A stretch of 64,000 nucleotides of DNA from Brachycybe producta (lineage: Eukaryota; Arthropoda; Diplopoda; Playtdesmida; Andrognathidae). Position numbers and translations under genes: made by a program. Within the stretch, counting starts at the first letter, position 1; every line of letters begins with the position of its first letter. The stretch lies in the NCBI GenBank assembly GCA_036925085.1, contig JAUPFP010000026.1, forward strand, positions 1,220,501 to 1,284,500. Direction: 5' to 3'. Below are positions 1-11,439 of this stretch, in pieces. Below the pieces are notes generated by a model, which was not told the origin of the DNA, searched no databases, and worked only from the letters and a program-made list of their open reading frames with translations.

Positions 1-785
1 CAAATAAAGAATAATGAATTAATTGTGTGGTTGCACTTTGATATCGTTGTGATTAGAACTAAATTAGTTATTATAATTTGAATTTGGTCTATTTTACATC
101 CTATGAACGTTTACATGGGTCAATAAAATACGTGTCAGAAAAATTCTACACAATATACAATGTACAATAAATTTAATAATTGGTTCAAATAGCTTTAGGT
201 TAATAGGGAATGATGTGTAGAATTGTTTAGTGTAGAATAAATTGTAAAATACATTTAATGAAAAGGACACATTTTTACACATTTTTTAAAAAAAGTCTTG
301 TTGTTATCTAACAACAGTTCCTGAATTTGTGATGTAATTTGGCACTAAATTTGAAATAAAACTCAAAAACTACACATAAAACCTCTTTAAAAAATGTTTT
401 CTGAGGAAAATATATACAAAATATAAGTAAAATAAACACTGAATTTGATTTCACTTTAATTTCAATTGAAAAAAGCTAAAATGAAAAAAGAGTTCAATTA
501 TTTCCACCAACTTTCTATTTTAAACTTTGACTTGTCCTACCTAACTTATACCGTGATGTTCGTAGATTTAGAGAATTGCCTTATGCTTTATTTAAAATTA
601 TTTTTGGCGTCATCTGCTCTTTTTTTCTAAAAGTTTGCCAGTGTAACAACCTCTTAACTCAAACTTGTCCCAATACATATAGGTTCTATAAGAGAAGACA
701 TACTATTGTGGGAAAGAGGAGTGCTGCAATGTAGTTCAATCCATAGCTTTACACTCAGGACCAGGGTAGGGTTTCATGTACTCTA
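1..785. other. AT-rich sequence, nothing recognised
   Basis: I see no exon, terminal repeat or tandem array here. The sequence is AT-rich and all reading frames are short and closed. Confidence 0.5.
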
Positions 786-837
786 GGCAAGACTGCTTCA
801 TCTCTCATGATACGCCAACAAAGCAACCCAGAATGTC

Positions 838-1781
838 ATAGAATTTGAATTTGAATTTGAAAAATTACTCTGCAAGCAGCCATAAAGTGCTATGGCAGAG
901 GAACAAGAGTCCAAGTGCAGCATAGAGAATGCATTGTCAAAACCAGAAAATATAAAACCCCATTGATATAAACCCAACAACAATTTCAATAATTTCTTAT
1001 TATGCTGCAAATATATGCATTGTCAAAACAAAACAAATTTATGACTCCCATAAAATACTTTTTCCCTGCACAAGATCCCAGGCAAGCGAGTTCCATTGTC
1101 AAATCGCCGTAGAAACAATTGACCAGTAATAAGAATCTGTTCGCACAAAAATCTCTCCAACCTTATTAGAGTGGTCACCCTACCCAAATATAATGCCCTG
1201 CAAAGTTTACTTGAAGTAGGTTTAGGGCAAGAGCCTTCTAGCATTAAAGATATTAAGACTAAATCTGAATGTCTGACATGTAAACTATCCCAACCAAGCT
1301 CTGAAAGCATTTTAGTTACACTGTCAGCATATCCATATTTACCACAAACAAACCTAGCAGCCCTGTGTTGAACCATTTCTATGGAATGAGCTAAGTCTGC
1401 AGTGTGGGGATTCTACACTGAGCTGCAATATTTTAGATCTGGACGTACTAATGATTGATAGGTTATACATTTTACCTCCCTATGACACCTTCTTAGAACG
1501 TGTTGACTAAACCTTAGCATCTGCATATACTTGGAAATAATCTGTTCGACATGCAGCTTCCAAGAAAGTTTAGCTGTAATCCTTACCCCCAAATATGTAT
1601 AAGAATCTACATTATTAAGTGGAATGGCCCCTATTCTATATGGAAATATTATTGGATTCCTTCCCCTAGCTAATTTCATTACACAACATTTTTTCTTATT
1701 AAGTTGAAGTTGCCATTTAGAATACCATGCCTCTATTGCTTTCAAGTCACTATCAATAATATGGCAATCATTGTGTGACAA
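838..1781 (-). mobile_element. CR1/L2-group LINE, 5'-truncated reverse transcriptase end and 3' UTR
   Basis: Two adjacent frames (1,413-1,781 and 1,023-1,376) carry the palm/thumb and C-terminal part of a non-LTR reverse transcriptase. Diagnostic strings are WQLQLNKKKCCVMKL, YTYLGVRIT and MVQHRAARFVCGKYGYADSV; the last is typical of the C-terminus of CR1/L2/Daphne-type elements. A frame break separates the two pieces, so the copy is dead. The FADD catalytic box is missing because the 5' side is cut off exactly where the minisatellite starts. The 3' UTR holds the hairpin CTCTGC...GCAGAG near 870-905 and ends in short AAATTC repeats near 838, where target-primed reverse transcription would have started. 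The same hairpin recurs in five other places in the window. Confidence 0.85.
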
Positions 1782-2160
1782 ATGGTTTAGGGCAAATGTT
1801 CTTTTAGGTCAAATGGTTTAGGGCAAATGTCTCTAGGTCAAATGTTTCTTTAGGGCAAATGTTCTTTTAGGTCAAATGGTTTAGAGCAAATGTCCCTTTA
1901 GGTCAAATGGTTTAGGGCAAATGTCCCTTTAGGTCAAATGGTTTAGGGCAAATGTCCCTTTAGGTCAAATGGTTTAGGGCAAATGTCCCTTTAGGTCAAA
2001 TGGTTTAGAGCAAATGTCCCTTTAGGTCAAATGATTTAGGGCAAATGTTCCTTTATGTCAAATGGTTTAGAGCAAATGTCCTTTTAGGTCAAATGATTTA
2101 GGGCAAATGTTCCTTTAGGTCAAATGGTTTAGGGCAAATGTCGCTTTAGGTCAAATGGTT
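1782..2160. repeat. Minisatellite domain A (31-bp unit)
   Basis: About twelve head-to-tail copies of a 31-bp unit containing GGTCAAATGGTTTAGGGCAAA followed by TGTCCCTTTA. It begins abruptly inside the LINE reverse transcriptase frame. Copies vary at a few positions (for example GGGC/GAGC and CCC/TTC). Confidence 0.95.
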
Positions 2161-2705
2161 TCATTTGAAATGATCCTGTAGGTCAAATGGTACATTTGAT
2201 ATGACCCTTTAGGTCAAATGGTACATTTGAAATGACCCTTTAGGACAAATGGTACATTTGAAATGACCCTTTAGGACAAATGGTACATTTGAAATGACCC
2301 TTTAGGACAAATGGTACATTTGAAATGACCCTTTAGGTCAAATGGTACATTTGAAATGACCCTTTAGGTCAAATGGTACATTTGAAATGACCCTTTAGGT
2401 CAAATGGTACATTTGATATGACCCTTTAGGTCAAATGGTACATTTGATATGACCCTTTAGGTCAAATGGTACATTTGATATGACCCTTTAGGTCAAATGG
2501 TACATTTGATATGACCCTTTAGGTCAAATGGTACATTTGAAATGACCCTTTAGGTCAAATGGTACATTTGAAATGACCCTTTCGGTCAAATGGTACATTT
2601 GAAATGACCCTTTCGGTCAAATGGTACATTTGAAATGACCCTTTCGGTCAAATGGTTTCATTTGAAATGACCCTTTCGGTCAAATGGTTTCATTTGGAAT
2701 GACCC
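2161..2705. repeat. Minisatellite domain B (31-bp variant unit)
   Basis: About seventeen copies of a related 31-bp unit in which TTTAGGGCAAATG is replaced by ACATTTGAAATGACC. Sub-variants form runs (GATATG, then GAAATG, then TTTCGG), which is the pattern expected from local amplification by unequal exchange or slippage. Confidence 0.95.
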
Positions 2706-3655
2706 TTTAGGTCGAATGGTTTAGGGCAAATGTCCCTTTAGCACAAATGGTTTTAGGGCAAATGTCCCTTTAGCACAAATGGTTTTAGGGCAAATGTCCC
2801 TTTAGCACAAATGGTTTTAGGGCAAATGTCCCTTTAGCACAAATGGTTTTAGGGCAAATGTCCCTTTAGCACAAATGGTTTTAGGGCAAATGTCCCTTTA
2901 GCACAAATGGTTTTAGGGCAAATGTCCCTTTAGCACAAATGGTTTTAGGGCAAATGTCCCTTTAGCACAAATGGTTTAGGGCAAATGTCCCTTTAGCACA
3001 AATGGTTTAGGGCAAATGTCCCTTTAGCACAAATGGTTTAGGGCAAATGTCCCTTTAGCACAAATGGTTTTAGGGCAAATGTCCCTTTAGCACAAATGGT
3101 TTTAGGGCAAATGTCCCTTTAGCACAAATGGTTTTAGGGCAAATGTCCCTTTAGCACAAATGGTTTTAGGGCAAATGTCCCTTTAGCACAAATGGTTTTA
3201 GGGCAAATGTCCCTTTAGCACAAATGGTTTTAGGGCAAATGTCCCTTTAGCACAAATGGTTTTAGGGCAAATGTCCCTTTAGCACAAATGGTTTTAGGGC
3301 AAATGTCCCTTTAGCACAAATGGTTTTAGGGCAAATGTCCCTTTAGCACAAATGGTTTTAGGGCAAATGTCCCTTTAGCACAAATGGTTTTAGGGCAAAT
3401 GTCCCTTTAGCACAAATGGTTTTAGGGCAAATGTCCCTTTAGCACAAATGGTTTTAGGGCAAATGTCCCTTTAGCACAAATGGTTTTAGGGCAAATGTCC
3501 CTTTAGCACAAATGGTTTTAGGGCAAATGTCCCTTTAGCACAAATGGTTTTAGGGCAAATGTCCCTTTAGCACAAATGGTTTTAGGGCAAATGTCCCTTT
3601 AGCACAAATGGTTTTAGGGCAAATGTCCCTTTAGCACAAATGGTTTTAGGGCAAA
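2706..3655. repeat. Minisatellite domain C (32-bp unit)
   Basis: About twenty-nine nearly identical copies of a 32-bp unit containing GGTTTTAGGGCAAATGTCCC and TTTAGCACAAAT. It is the most homogeneous and so probably the most recently expanded part of the array. Three units in a row near 2,960-3,070 lack one T. Confidence 0.95.
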
Positions 3656-3930
3656 TGTTTCTTTAGCACAAATGGTTTTGGAGCAAATGTTTCTTTAGCA
3701 CAAATGGTTTGGGGCAAATGTTTCTTTAGCACAAATGGTTTGGGGCAAATGTTTCTTTAGCACAAATGGTTTGGGGCAAATGTTTCTTTAGCACAAATGG
3801 TTTGGGGGCAAATGTTTATTTAGGTCTAATGATTTTGGGGCAAATGTTTATTTAGGTCTAATGATTTTGGAGCAAATGTTTATTTAGGTCAAATGATTTT
3901 GGAGCAAATGTTTATTTAGGTCAAATAGTT
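3656..3930. repeat. Minisatellite domain D (31-bp decayed unit)
   Basis: About nine diverging copies with GGTTTGGGGCAAATGTTTC and TTTAGCACAAAT, decaying to TATTTAGGTC near the right edge. The higher divergence is consistent with the edge of a tandem array. Confidence 0.9.
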
Positions 3931-3934
3931 TAGG

Positions 3935-4793
3935 TTAGATCAAATATCAACAATAGAAAAACGGGAGGAATTTGAGAGAACAACTGATGACAGTTGTCAA
4001 GAAGTGGGGGAGGGGGTAAAAGAAATCCCCAATGAATAAATAACCTCACATCAACAACTCCTCTAAACACTCAAATATCACCTAAACTTAATCAAAATTC
4101 TCACAACTTTAATTTTTGGAACAACTTTAAACTTTCCATCATGGCTGCCAATATTTACATACGGGCAACCACTGCAATAACTACACCAGGACCATGTGGC
4201 CTCCCAAATAACTGTCAACCATGTGGTACACCTGAGACAACATCACAATGAGTCAAGGATGTCCAATAAATAAATGAATTACCATAAAAGGGACATGCAA
4301 AAAAATACACCATGTCCACTTATGGATGGACATCAGTTACCCCGATAGTTAATATAGAAAACATAAACTTCAAAGAGAATACTATGTCTGGGGGCCAAAT
4401 CAATGTACACCTTATAGACTTCAAAGGAAAACACAACAAAAAAAGAACTGAAAACAATTATGAAGGATCAATTAAAACAAAAAAATTCGGAACTTGCCAC
4501 TTTCAATTAAGCAATAAAGTTCTTGGGAAATCAACCCCTCCGAAAAAACATAACAAACAATGAGGTACACTAGTGACCTTATTGACCAGTATTTATTTGT
4601 CTTACTAAAAAAGAGACATTAAAAAGAGGGAGAGAGTTAATGGGCAACTTCACACCTCGGTGTGAAAGAAAATAACGGCCCTCCTTTCTCAGGACTTTTG
4701 TTTGTTTAAAATAATAAACAGGGACCTGCCTAATAAGAATTGTATCGGCACCTCTCGATATTTAATATTGGTGGGACAACCCCCACCCTCAAT
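3935..4793 (+). repeat. Interspersed repeat family R4, copy 1
   Basis: This stretch matches 26,173-27,000 in reverse complement over its whole length. Shared blocks include the GAGAGAACAACTGA...GACAGTTGTCAAG start, CATGTCC..TTATGGATGGACATCAG in the middle, and the short palindrome CACACCTCGGTGTG. The end near 4,775-4,793 can fold (GGTGGGACAACCCCCACC). I cannot assign it to a transposon class. A reading frame at 4,312-4,563 is not shared in a coding pattern and is not called. Confidence 0.75.
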
Positions 4794-4868
4794 AAATGAA
4801 AATAAAAAAGAGCAAGGTGTCCCATTTCAAAAGGGGCCAGCCCTTCTAAACTTCCAAAATTCGAAAAA

Positions 4869-5203
4869 ATCTATATATATAAAATTGAATCGATATTTTG
4901 TTGGTGATGCCATAATTTGAAAACGGCTGGACCAATTTCACTATTTTTTTCCCCAAATGTTGCAAATACTTTAAGGAAGGTTTTTATGTTTCAAAACTGC
5001 AGAAAAGTGCATTCGTCACTGTTGTGTAAGTGCTTCTGTCTGGCAATCTTCGTCACTTTCTCTGCAGTAAATACCAACAAAATACAGTACAGTAAGTTGC
5101 TATGCCACCAATAAGACGGTCCAATTTAGGTCGCAGAATGCGCCATGCTGCATCTCAAGCAAATTATCAAGCTAATCGAATTCCAGAGCAACGCAGAGAG
5201 TGA
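4869..5203 (+). mobile_element. Helitron 5' end with N-terminal coding fragment
   Basis: The segment starts with TCTATATATATAAAATTGAA, preceded by A, as expected for a Helitron 5' TC end at an A|T target. It continues with the 'acggctggaccaatttcac' block usual near such ends. A short frame at 5,102-5,203 reads MPPIRRSNLGRRMRH, then ANYQANRIPEQRRE and a stop. This resembles the N-terminus of animal Helitron proteins (RRSNLGR...EQRRE). No Rep or helicase domain follows, so the element is a 5' remnant. The assignment rests on my memory of Helitron ends, not on an alignment. Confidence 0.65.
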
Positions 5204-6870
5204 AATGAAATTGAACGGTTTCGAATATCACAAGCACGTGGTTCTCCACATCCTCCCGAAGGAGCTCCTGCAGATTGAGGCCCATTTCCAGGAGGCCAAA
5301 CAACCAGCACCATCACCTTCACGTTCCCTGCCTGTGATGCCAGCCATATTGCCTGCACTGTCCTCATTGTCTGTGACACCCCCAGAGCCTTTTTGGTACC
5401 GGGAGTCAATGTTAACACCTATCACACTGCTCACCTTGTCAACACCTACCACGCCATCAATTATGCCACCGCCTCTTCCACATACACCAATAGGAACACT
5501 ACCAGCCCAACACCGTGCCGCACCACTACGTCAGGAGGTTGCTATGCCGCCTCCAAAACTACCATCTATAGTGGTAGTCCCCGGGCCTGCCGACATCAAA
5601 ACTTCCACTGGGGCTCGCCCCAAGGAGTCTCAGCAGACCCATAAGGACCACCACTCTCTCCACGACTCTCCAACATCCGCAGCCACACCACTCACCGCCC
5701 AACCACAGGAGCAGTACCACTCCTTTAGACATGGCCCTCCGCTGCGTGATGACTTTGACAAAAGGGCCATGTCACCCCAACAGGACCTGCGCATTCAACT
5801 GGACTGCGACCATCACCATGTGTATTGGGGCCCAACAAATGTGGCTCCGCGCCACTCCTCCACCATCGCCGGGTCGCCCTCCTGGGAGGCCTACACATGT
5901 ACCTCCAATGCCTCCACCCTCCACCAATCATGCAGTCTTTTTAAGGAAGCAGAAGGCCATTAGACCTTCTGCAAGATGTAATGTGGGAGGGAGGCAATCC
6001 AAGGGAAGCACTGGATCTTCCCCAGGAAGCGCCAAACCTACGGAGGCCCTGAGCAAGGGATCGGCCTCGAAGCAACAACATCAGCGAGCCCGTGATATGG
6101 CCCAGTCCACCTTGCACCATGCTAGGCCCATCGCGGGCACATCGAATGAGAAGAAGCCTGCACTCCCTGCAGCCTCAGAGCCAGCATGACCAGCTGCACC
6201 ACCCACAGTACCCCATGCTGGGACTACTGTGGGGTGGTTACCGTTGGATTGTCCCTTCCGTATGTCCACCTCCGGCGAGACTCCTCAACAATTGGTGGGT
6301 CACTTGGCAGTGTGAAGTACGCTCTGCCAATACCCTCTACGTGGGACACTGCCCTGGAGAAAGGGTTCCCCCAATTGGACCTCCCTCCGCAGGAGCAATA
6401 TATTGTGGGGCTCTTCCGCCACTCCAGCATCCTCATTACGATCATCTTCCCAAATGGGGGATCGCTGAAACCTTGAGCTTTGCTGGGGATGCCATCGACG
6501 CAGCCATGTCCGCCCTCGTGGTTGCCTTCGTTAACTCCATCTTCAGGCTCCCGGACGGAAAGACCTTCCGCACTGGTCGCCTTCACATCCCGGAACCTGA
6601 TCCCTGCTACAGGATTGCCGTTCTGTGGGATGCCGCCTGGGCCATCCTACACAACAAGTGATCCTCTAGGAAGATCATCAGGGACCGGGACATCCACAAC
6701 ATCTTCCACCGGGATCTGCTGGATGACCAGGGTCAGTGGCTCTCCGCTGCCACCTCTCACTGATGGACTCCAGTCTCTACGGACTTATGAAGCCAGGACC
6801 TTCCCACCCTCTGCAACAGGGATAGCTGTGCCTGCCCCGTGACTCATGAGGCCACCACCCGCCCGGGTGG
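5204..6870 (+). pseudogene. GC-rich decayed coding island, unidentified product
   Basis: The island is clearly richer in GC than its surroundings. It holds protein-like text spread over several frames. A proline/threonine-rich stretch occupies roughly 5,250-5,960. A basic, serine-rich stretch (QSKGSTGSSPGSAKPTEALS) lies near 6,000-6,180. A globular-looking stretch starts in one frame (STWDTALEKGFPQLDLPPQE near 6,340-6,400) and continues after a frameshift in another (SIFRLPDGKTFRTGRLHIPE near 6,540-6,600, then RDRDIHNIFHRDLLDDQGQW past a stop near 6,660). I do not recognise the family. It could be the gag or another ORF of the LTR element at 7,183, or a host gene fragment carried by the neighbouring Helitron. 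Confidence 0.45.
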
Positions 6871-7011
6871 TGACATTGAAAAATTAAAAAAAAATATGTT
6901 GTAAACGCTTTATGTATACCAGTAATGTTCCGTTTTTCAAGAAAAAACTCCGTATGTTTCTTTAATAGGTGTTCGCCACTCGGCGAACTTTCTAATATCA
7001 ATTTTGCTCTT

Positions 7012-7182
7012 TCAGCCTTTAGTCAATAAAGGGCACTGACACTTGTGTGCCAGTGCCTTTCCAAGTGTACCTCTGTACAAGGTGAGTCCATGTTCACCCA
7101 TGCCTTTCCTGCTCACGTAACTTGACCATTCCTCCACCCTTGGCTGGAGTACGAGGACGTACTCCAAGCAAAGTTGGGGGTA
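7012..7182 (+). mobile_element. 3' internal end of gypsy family A with polypurine tract
   Basis: The sequence ends in AAAGTTGGGGGTA directly before the LTR terminus TGTAACACC. That is the layout of a polypurine tract that primes plus-strand synthesis. Just upstream lies the palindromic GAGTACGAGGACGTACTC. It marks the 3' end of an internal region whose coding part is not recognisable. Confidence 0.55.
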
Positions 7183-7531
7183 TGTAACACCCAGTAACTC
7201 CCGATCCCGCCAAATCCATAGCCTGGGGGTAAACAACTCCCCTTTGTCCCTCCCTCCCCTCTGATGCACACTTCTGACGCATGTCAGTGGCGGAGTGATA
7301 CACTTAGAACCATGGTCACTTGGAACTGGTTACACCTCGTAGGTGTACACAGGTCCAAGGTATAAAAGGACCATCTTCCTCTTTGTTCCTCGTTCTTACT
7401 TTTGCTCGACTTGTTGTATTATGTCCATTTATAACCGTACCACATCATGGGCACGAGGACGCACCTTTAATGAAACCAATTCATTATTGTAAACTTAGTA
7501 GTTTCCGTATGAGGATGAATAAAGCGTTATA
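7183..7531 (+). mobile_element. Gypsy family A LTR
   Basis: A 349-bp LTR beginning TGTAACACCC. It has a TATA box (TATAAAAG at 7,361-7,368) after the conserved GTACACAGGTCCAAGG block, a polyadenylation signal AATAAA near 7,519, and a degenerate GTTATA end matching the GTGTTACA end of the copy at 43,501. Related LTRs lie at 28,661-29,014 and 43,501-43,845 (both minus). It is flanked by a polypurine tract on the left and a gypsy leader on the right, so it may be shared by two tandem element copies. Confidence 0.8.
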
Positions 7532-7850
7532 ATGGAAAACAGCGTTGTCTCTATGTTTGGTAACTAATAACTTCTCTAGAGGCCGGAGACACCATGAGGC
7601 AGGAGACATACAATCCTGAAGCAGCTACAGCATCTTCGATTGGGTAATAACAATGGAGGATGCATATCAGCGTCGACAGAGAGAAGGATAGCCACCATTC
7701 CTCTGCATAGATTTCACCCCCATGCAGAAGGATGATTGTAATCTATCTCCATCCAACTCTTTCGGTAGCTCGAATCTTCTCCGTGTGGGCACCGCGCGAT
7801 GCAGAGAAGTAACGAGGAATAGAAATGAACATCTACAAGTTGGTAAAAAT
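7532..7850 (+). mobile_element. Gypsy family A leader / start of internal region
   Basis: This segment is also present, in reverse complement, at 43,190-43,500 and partly at 20,890-21,260. It begins after the LTR with a TTTGGTAACTAATAAC block. It holds a short frame from 7,722 (SNSFGSSNLLRVGTARCREV) with no recognised domain. Similarity to the other copies stops near 7,842, so the element is truncated. Confidence 0.65.
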
Positions 7851-7869
7851 ATAAGGTCGACGTCAAAAG

Positions 7870-7870
<1 letters not shown>

Positions 7871-7913
<43 letters not shown>
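7871..7913. repeat. (AT)n microsatellite
   Basis: Uninterrupted AT dinucleotide run directly after the truncated gypsy leader. Confidence 0.95.
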
Positions 7914-7916
<3 letters not shown>

Positions 7917-8584
7917 GTATATTTGCATATGTTTAATACACATTATTTTGTTACAATTTATATTAAAAGTTAAAAATATTTTTCAAACTTTAAAAAATTG
8001 TCACTTCTTCACCTGTAAAATTTCATCTATGATTTTTACATCACTGGAAAGGAAATGTAATGAACTTTCACATAGCATAATTAGTTTTTTTGTAGGTGGA
8101 CCACCACAAGGCTAAAATAAGGGTCAAAGGTCACCCACATTGGATTTTTCAAAGTTTTAGCTAATTTTTTTTATTAAGTTGCAGTCATAGTTCAGTCAAA
8201 GTAATAGTGCCACATACTAGAGTAGAGCCAAGTGTATAACTGCAAAAAGTATGAAATCTGACCATTGACCCCAACATGGCCTAAAACAGGTTCAAATTTG
8301 ACCAAAATGCTAAAAATTGAACGTGTAATTTGACACCCGAAATTTTAAAATAATGAAATGATGATTTAGTACTCTTTTCTTCCCACTGTTAAGACGCTTA
8401 TTTTGAGTTATCAACTATTGTCCTATCATTAGTAGTTTTGGAGTTAGCATTTTTTGAATTTGTATCATTTTCAGCAAAACAGTGAAACTTCGAAGGGCCA
8501 ATTATGGTCCAATATATGGTCTGATTTAAAAACAAAAAAAGTTAAGAGTATTTTTATGTTTTAGTTTTGTTGTTATTTTTTACA
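7914..8584. other. AT-rich sequence, nothing recognised
   Basis: No frame, terminal repeat or array stands out. Confidence 0.5.
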
Positions 8585-9422
8585 TTAAGAGTCTACAGTG
8601 AAAAAAAACTTACAAAAATCTTCGCATGTAGGCGCTTCTGTAGCTGTGACGTCAACATGTGGCAAAAAAATCAATTTTGATACACTTTTGTCCGCCATTT
8701 TCTCTCTTATCGATGGATAAAAGTGGGTATATTTTAATAACGACTTTTTTGGGTAAATATGCACTACTGAAAAAAGGAAGAGCAACTTTTGATCTATAAT
8801 GGTGAGTAATTTGAGTCGTATACAATTAGTGGTCAAATTTTAGGGTACTATGAAACTTATTGTTAGTGGGAAGTTTGATCCTATAAAATGTATAAACGGA
8901 GGAGCGTTTTTCGCCTATGGGATTTAACATGAGCTAAAAAAATACGAGATTTTAAAATGAAATTAAAAATAGAAAAACTAATTATAAATGTGTACCAATG
9001 TATCACTAGATGAGCAATATTGTTATGTACATATTGCAATTTGAATTTTGAAAATCACAATTTTTGTTGCAGAAAACAAAACATTTGTGTGAACCATGTA
9101 TTTTTAAATAGGAATTTAACATGGGCTAAAAATACAAGATTTTAAGCGAAATTAAAAATAGAAAAACTAATTACAAATTTGTACCAACGTATCACTAGAT
9201 GAGCAATATTGTTATGTACATATTGCAATTTGAATTTTGAAAATAACAATATTCGTTGCAGAAAACAAAACATTTGCCTGAACCATGTATTTTTAAAATA
9301 GGAATTTCTCTTTCTCATTGGTTTCAATGGCTTAGCTGTGGGGCGCCACTAAACGGCGAAAATTGGAACTATAATTGTCATCTGCTAATATTCAAAATGG
9401 CGTCACACATATAGGCTCTTAA
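8585..9422. mobile_element. TTAA-flanked MITE, family F2 relative
   Basis: Flanked by TTAA at 8,585-8,588 and 9,419-9,422, with inverted ends GAGTCTACAGTG and GAGCCTATATGTG. These resemble the family F2 ends (GAGCCTAGATAC). The interior contains a direct duplication of about 190 bp (8,926-9,113 and 9,116-9,301). No transposase is present. TTAA duplication is known for the piggyBac and Kolobok superfamilies. Confidence 0.7.
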
Positions 9423-9424
9423 TA

Positions 9425-11105
9425 TCTGAGATGACTGAGCCACACCTTTGGATGAATTAGTGTGGAATGGCTCATATATACTGTATATATATCATAAAAT
9501 AAAATATATATATAAAATGATAATGTTTTTGGGTAGAAACAAGTAACACATACAAAAACGCGTGCAAATGTTACCAATACAAATAGGGGTCTAATGCCAT
9601 TTTAAAAAGTATTTACACCTGTATGGGCGAGCCTTTGCTAGCTTAAGCTACGTTATGTTAAGTGAAGATGAGCTTGTCTACTGAGGCCCATGTGTGCAGC
9701 CCCAGTCTAAAAACGATAATTTGATTTGATTAAAAATGATTTAGGTTAGGCCGCGCATATGTTGAAGCCCAAAATATTTTGTGTCAACCTTTTTTATGTA
9801 TTTTCAATTTTGACCAAAACAAAATTGTGTAAATATTCGACCTTAGCTCGATGAAATCTTTCAACCTAGTTATAGTTTATTGAAATTGGGTTAGGATTCC
9901 AAAAAACAACAAAATATTTTACAACAGTAACAAAAATTACTTCTCAACAAAAAGAAAATACTTCAAACTCGACTTAACATAAAAACATAGTCAATGTTAG
10001 TGGCCATTTAAATATCGGGACATTTAACATCCCAAACTTAATTTGTCTGTACACCAGGACAAAGGTCTGAAAATCGGGACTGTCCCGAGAAAATTGGGAC
10101 GAATGAAATCCTCTTCTTTATTATATTTGCTCTGTGCCTATATGAGAATAATAAGCATAACTGATTTACTCAAAAATGTATAGCTATTGGGGGAAGGGGG
10201 TGAAGACGCGGTTAGAAAAATGTCTCACGATCGATTTTTTCCTCCCTATTATTTTATACACATACCGCCACTGCTAATCAGATCTTTCTACGGCACCATA
10301 CAGATTAATTGTATAAAGGGATTAATACCATGCTTCCCAAACGGTTCTCGCAAAAGTGATTCTGAGTAATATTTTACTCATGAATGCAAAGTTTTGGAAA
10401 TGAATTTATTAAAACAATTTATTCCGTTTTTTGTCTTAATGTATGCAAGTGCAATGTGCACATAGGTAATGGAAAAGCAATTATACAACATGCATGTATT
10501 AACATGCCTAACATAATCTGGCAATTATAATGATTTAAAAATTGGTGAAAATTTACAAACTGCAAAGGAGGTCAATGTAGCAATTTTACCAGCTCTAGTT
10601 AAGCAGTATTAGCACATAATCTGTATGTCTTTATTCTGTGATATTAGTCTATCTATAAAACAGTTATGCTTTTTGCAAGTAAAAAATGATTATGAGCATC
10701 ATTTTTGCACTGGCAAGCATTATTGATGGAGTACGTAGACTTACGTTACTTTACGTAGCTGAAATAGCCCTAAACAATGACAGCTAGTAAGGGCTGATTA
10801 ACTGATTTGATCACAAGTTAAGTGCAAGTTTAGTTTAGTTAAAGATCACAGTATGCTGTATATAAGGTAAGTAGGCTGTAAAATATCAGGATGACCTAAT
10901 GCAACACGTTCATTTCATTGTAGGGAAGTATTTTCTCCAATGTGTGATTTCTTAATGCCACTCTGAAGTAGCAGCTAGAGTCTATGCTAGAGTTGATTCT
11001 TTCAGCATGTTTTTGTACACTAATACTCTGTATCTTCTTTCGTAAACATTGAGTTAAAGTTTAATGGCATCCTTTCAGTTATGAATGACTGTGTGGCAAA
11101 AATCA
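9425..11105. other. AT-rich sequence, nothing recognised
   Basis: 1.7 kb without recognisable genes or terminal repeats. The text around 10,000-10,090 (AAATCGGGACTGTCCCGA) contains a short inverted repeat only. Confidence 0.5.
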
Positions 11106-11109
11106 ACTA

Positions 11110-11307
11110 TTAACATGATTGAGGGCTGTACTGACCTATTTTTGTCCTGGGAACTCTCTCTCCATCAGATGTCAGTAGATCAAAACTAAGGTCGAATAAA
11201 TCTTGGGCTTCAGTCAATACCCAAAGTGTATCTAAGGTCAGCACTGATGACAGTCGAAATGTGTTTCTTAGGGGAGCTCTTCGTTCCCAGTAACCCAGGA
11301 AAAACAT
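11110..11307 (-). other. Candidate coding exon of unknown gene
   Basis: An open frame reads RAPLRNTFRLSSVL, then LWVLTEAQDLFDLSFDLL and TSDGERVPRTKIG, with a composition like real protein. It meets a good donor (ATAG|GTCAGT) near 11,145. A weak acceptor (TTTCTATAAGAG) lies near 11,320. I do not recognise the protein. The exon phase would be compatible with allatotropin exon B, but the sequence does not look like the expected precursor end, so I do not join them. Confidence 0.25.
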
Positions 11308-11439
11308 TGTTATGCCTCTTATAGAAATCCACTTATTGTTTGAAGTCAGCCTACAGACGCCTACAGGCGTTTAGGCCTATGCATTGCTGGATGTGAGGCA
11401 ACAACTTCTACTACTGATCTGGTTAAATTTCTTCAGAGG

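Noticed and set aside
1782..3930. CRISPR-like array
   Set aside because: Units are contiguous with no unique spacers, and the genome is eukaryotic; it is a minisatellite.
5145..5963. 272-codon proline/threonine-rich frame as an intact gene
   Set aside because: It starts inside Helitron text in another frame, has low-complexity composition and no conserved domain; kept only as part of a decayed island.
11270..11310. WVTGNEELP-stop as the missing allatotropin tail
   Set aside because: The frame resembles the EF-hand-like pattern, but a stop codon lies just upstream and no acceptor AG stands in the right phase.
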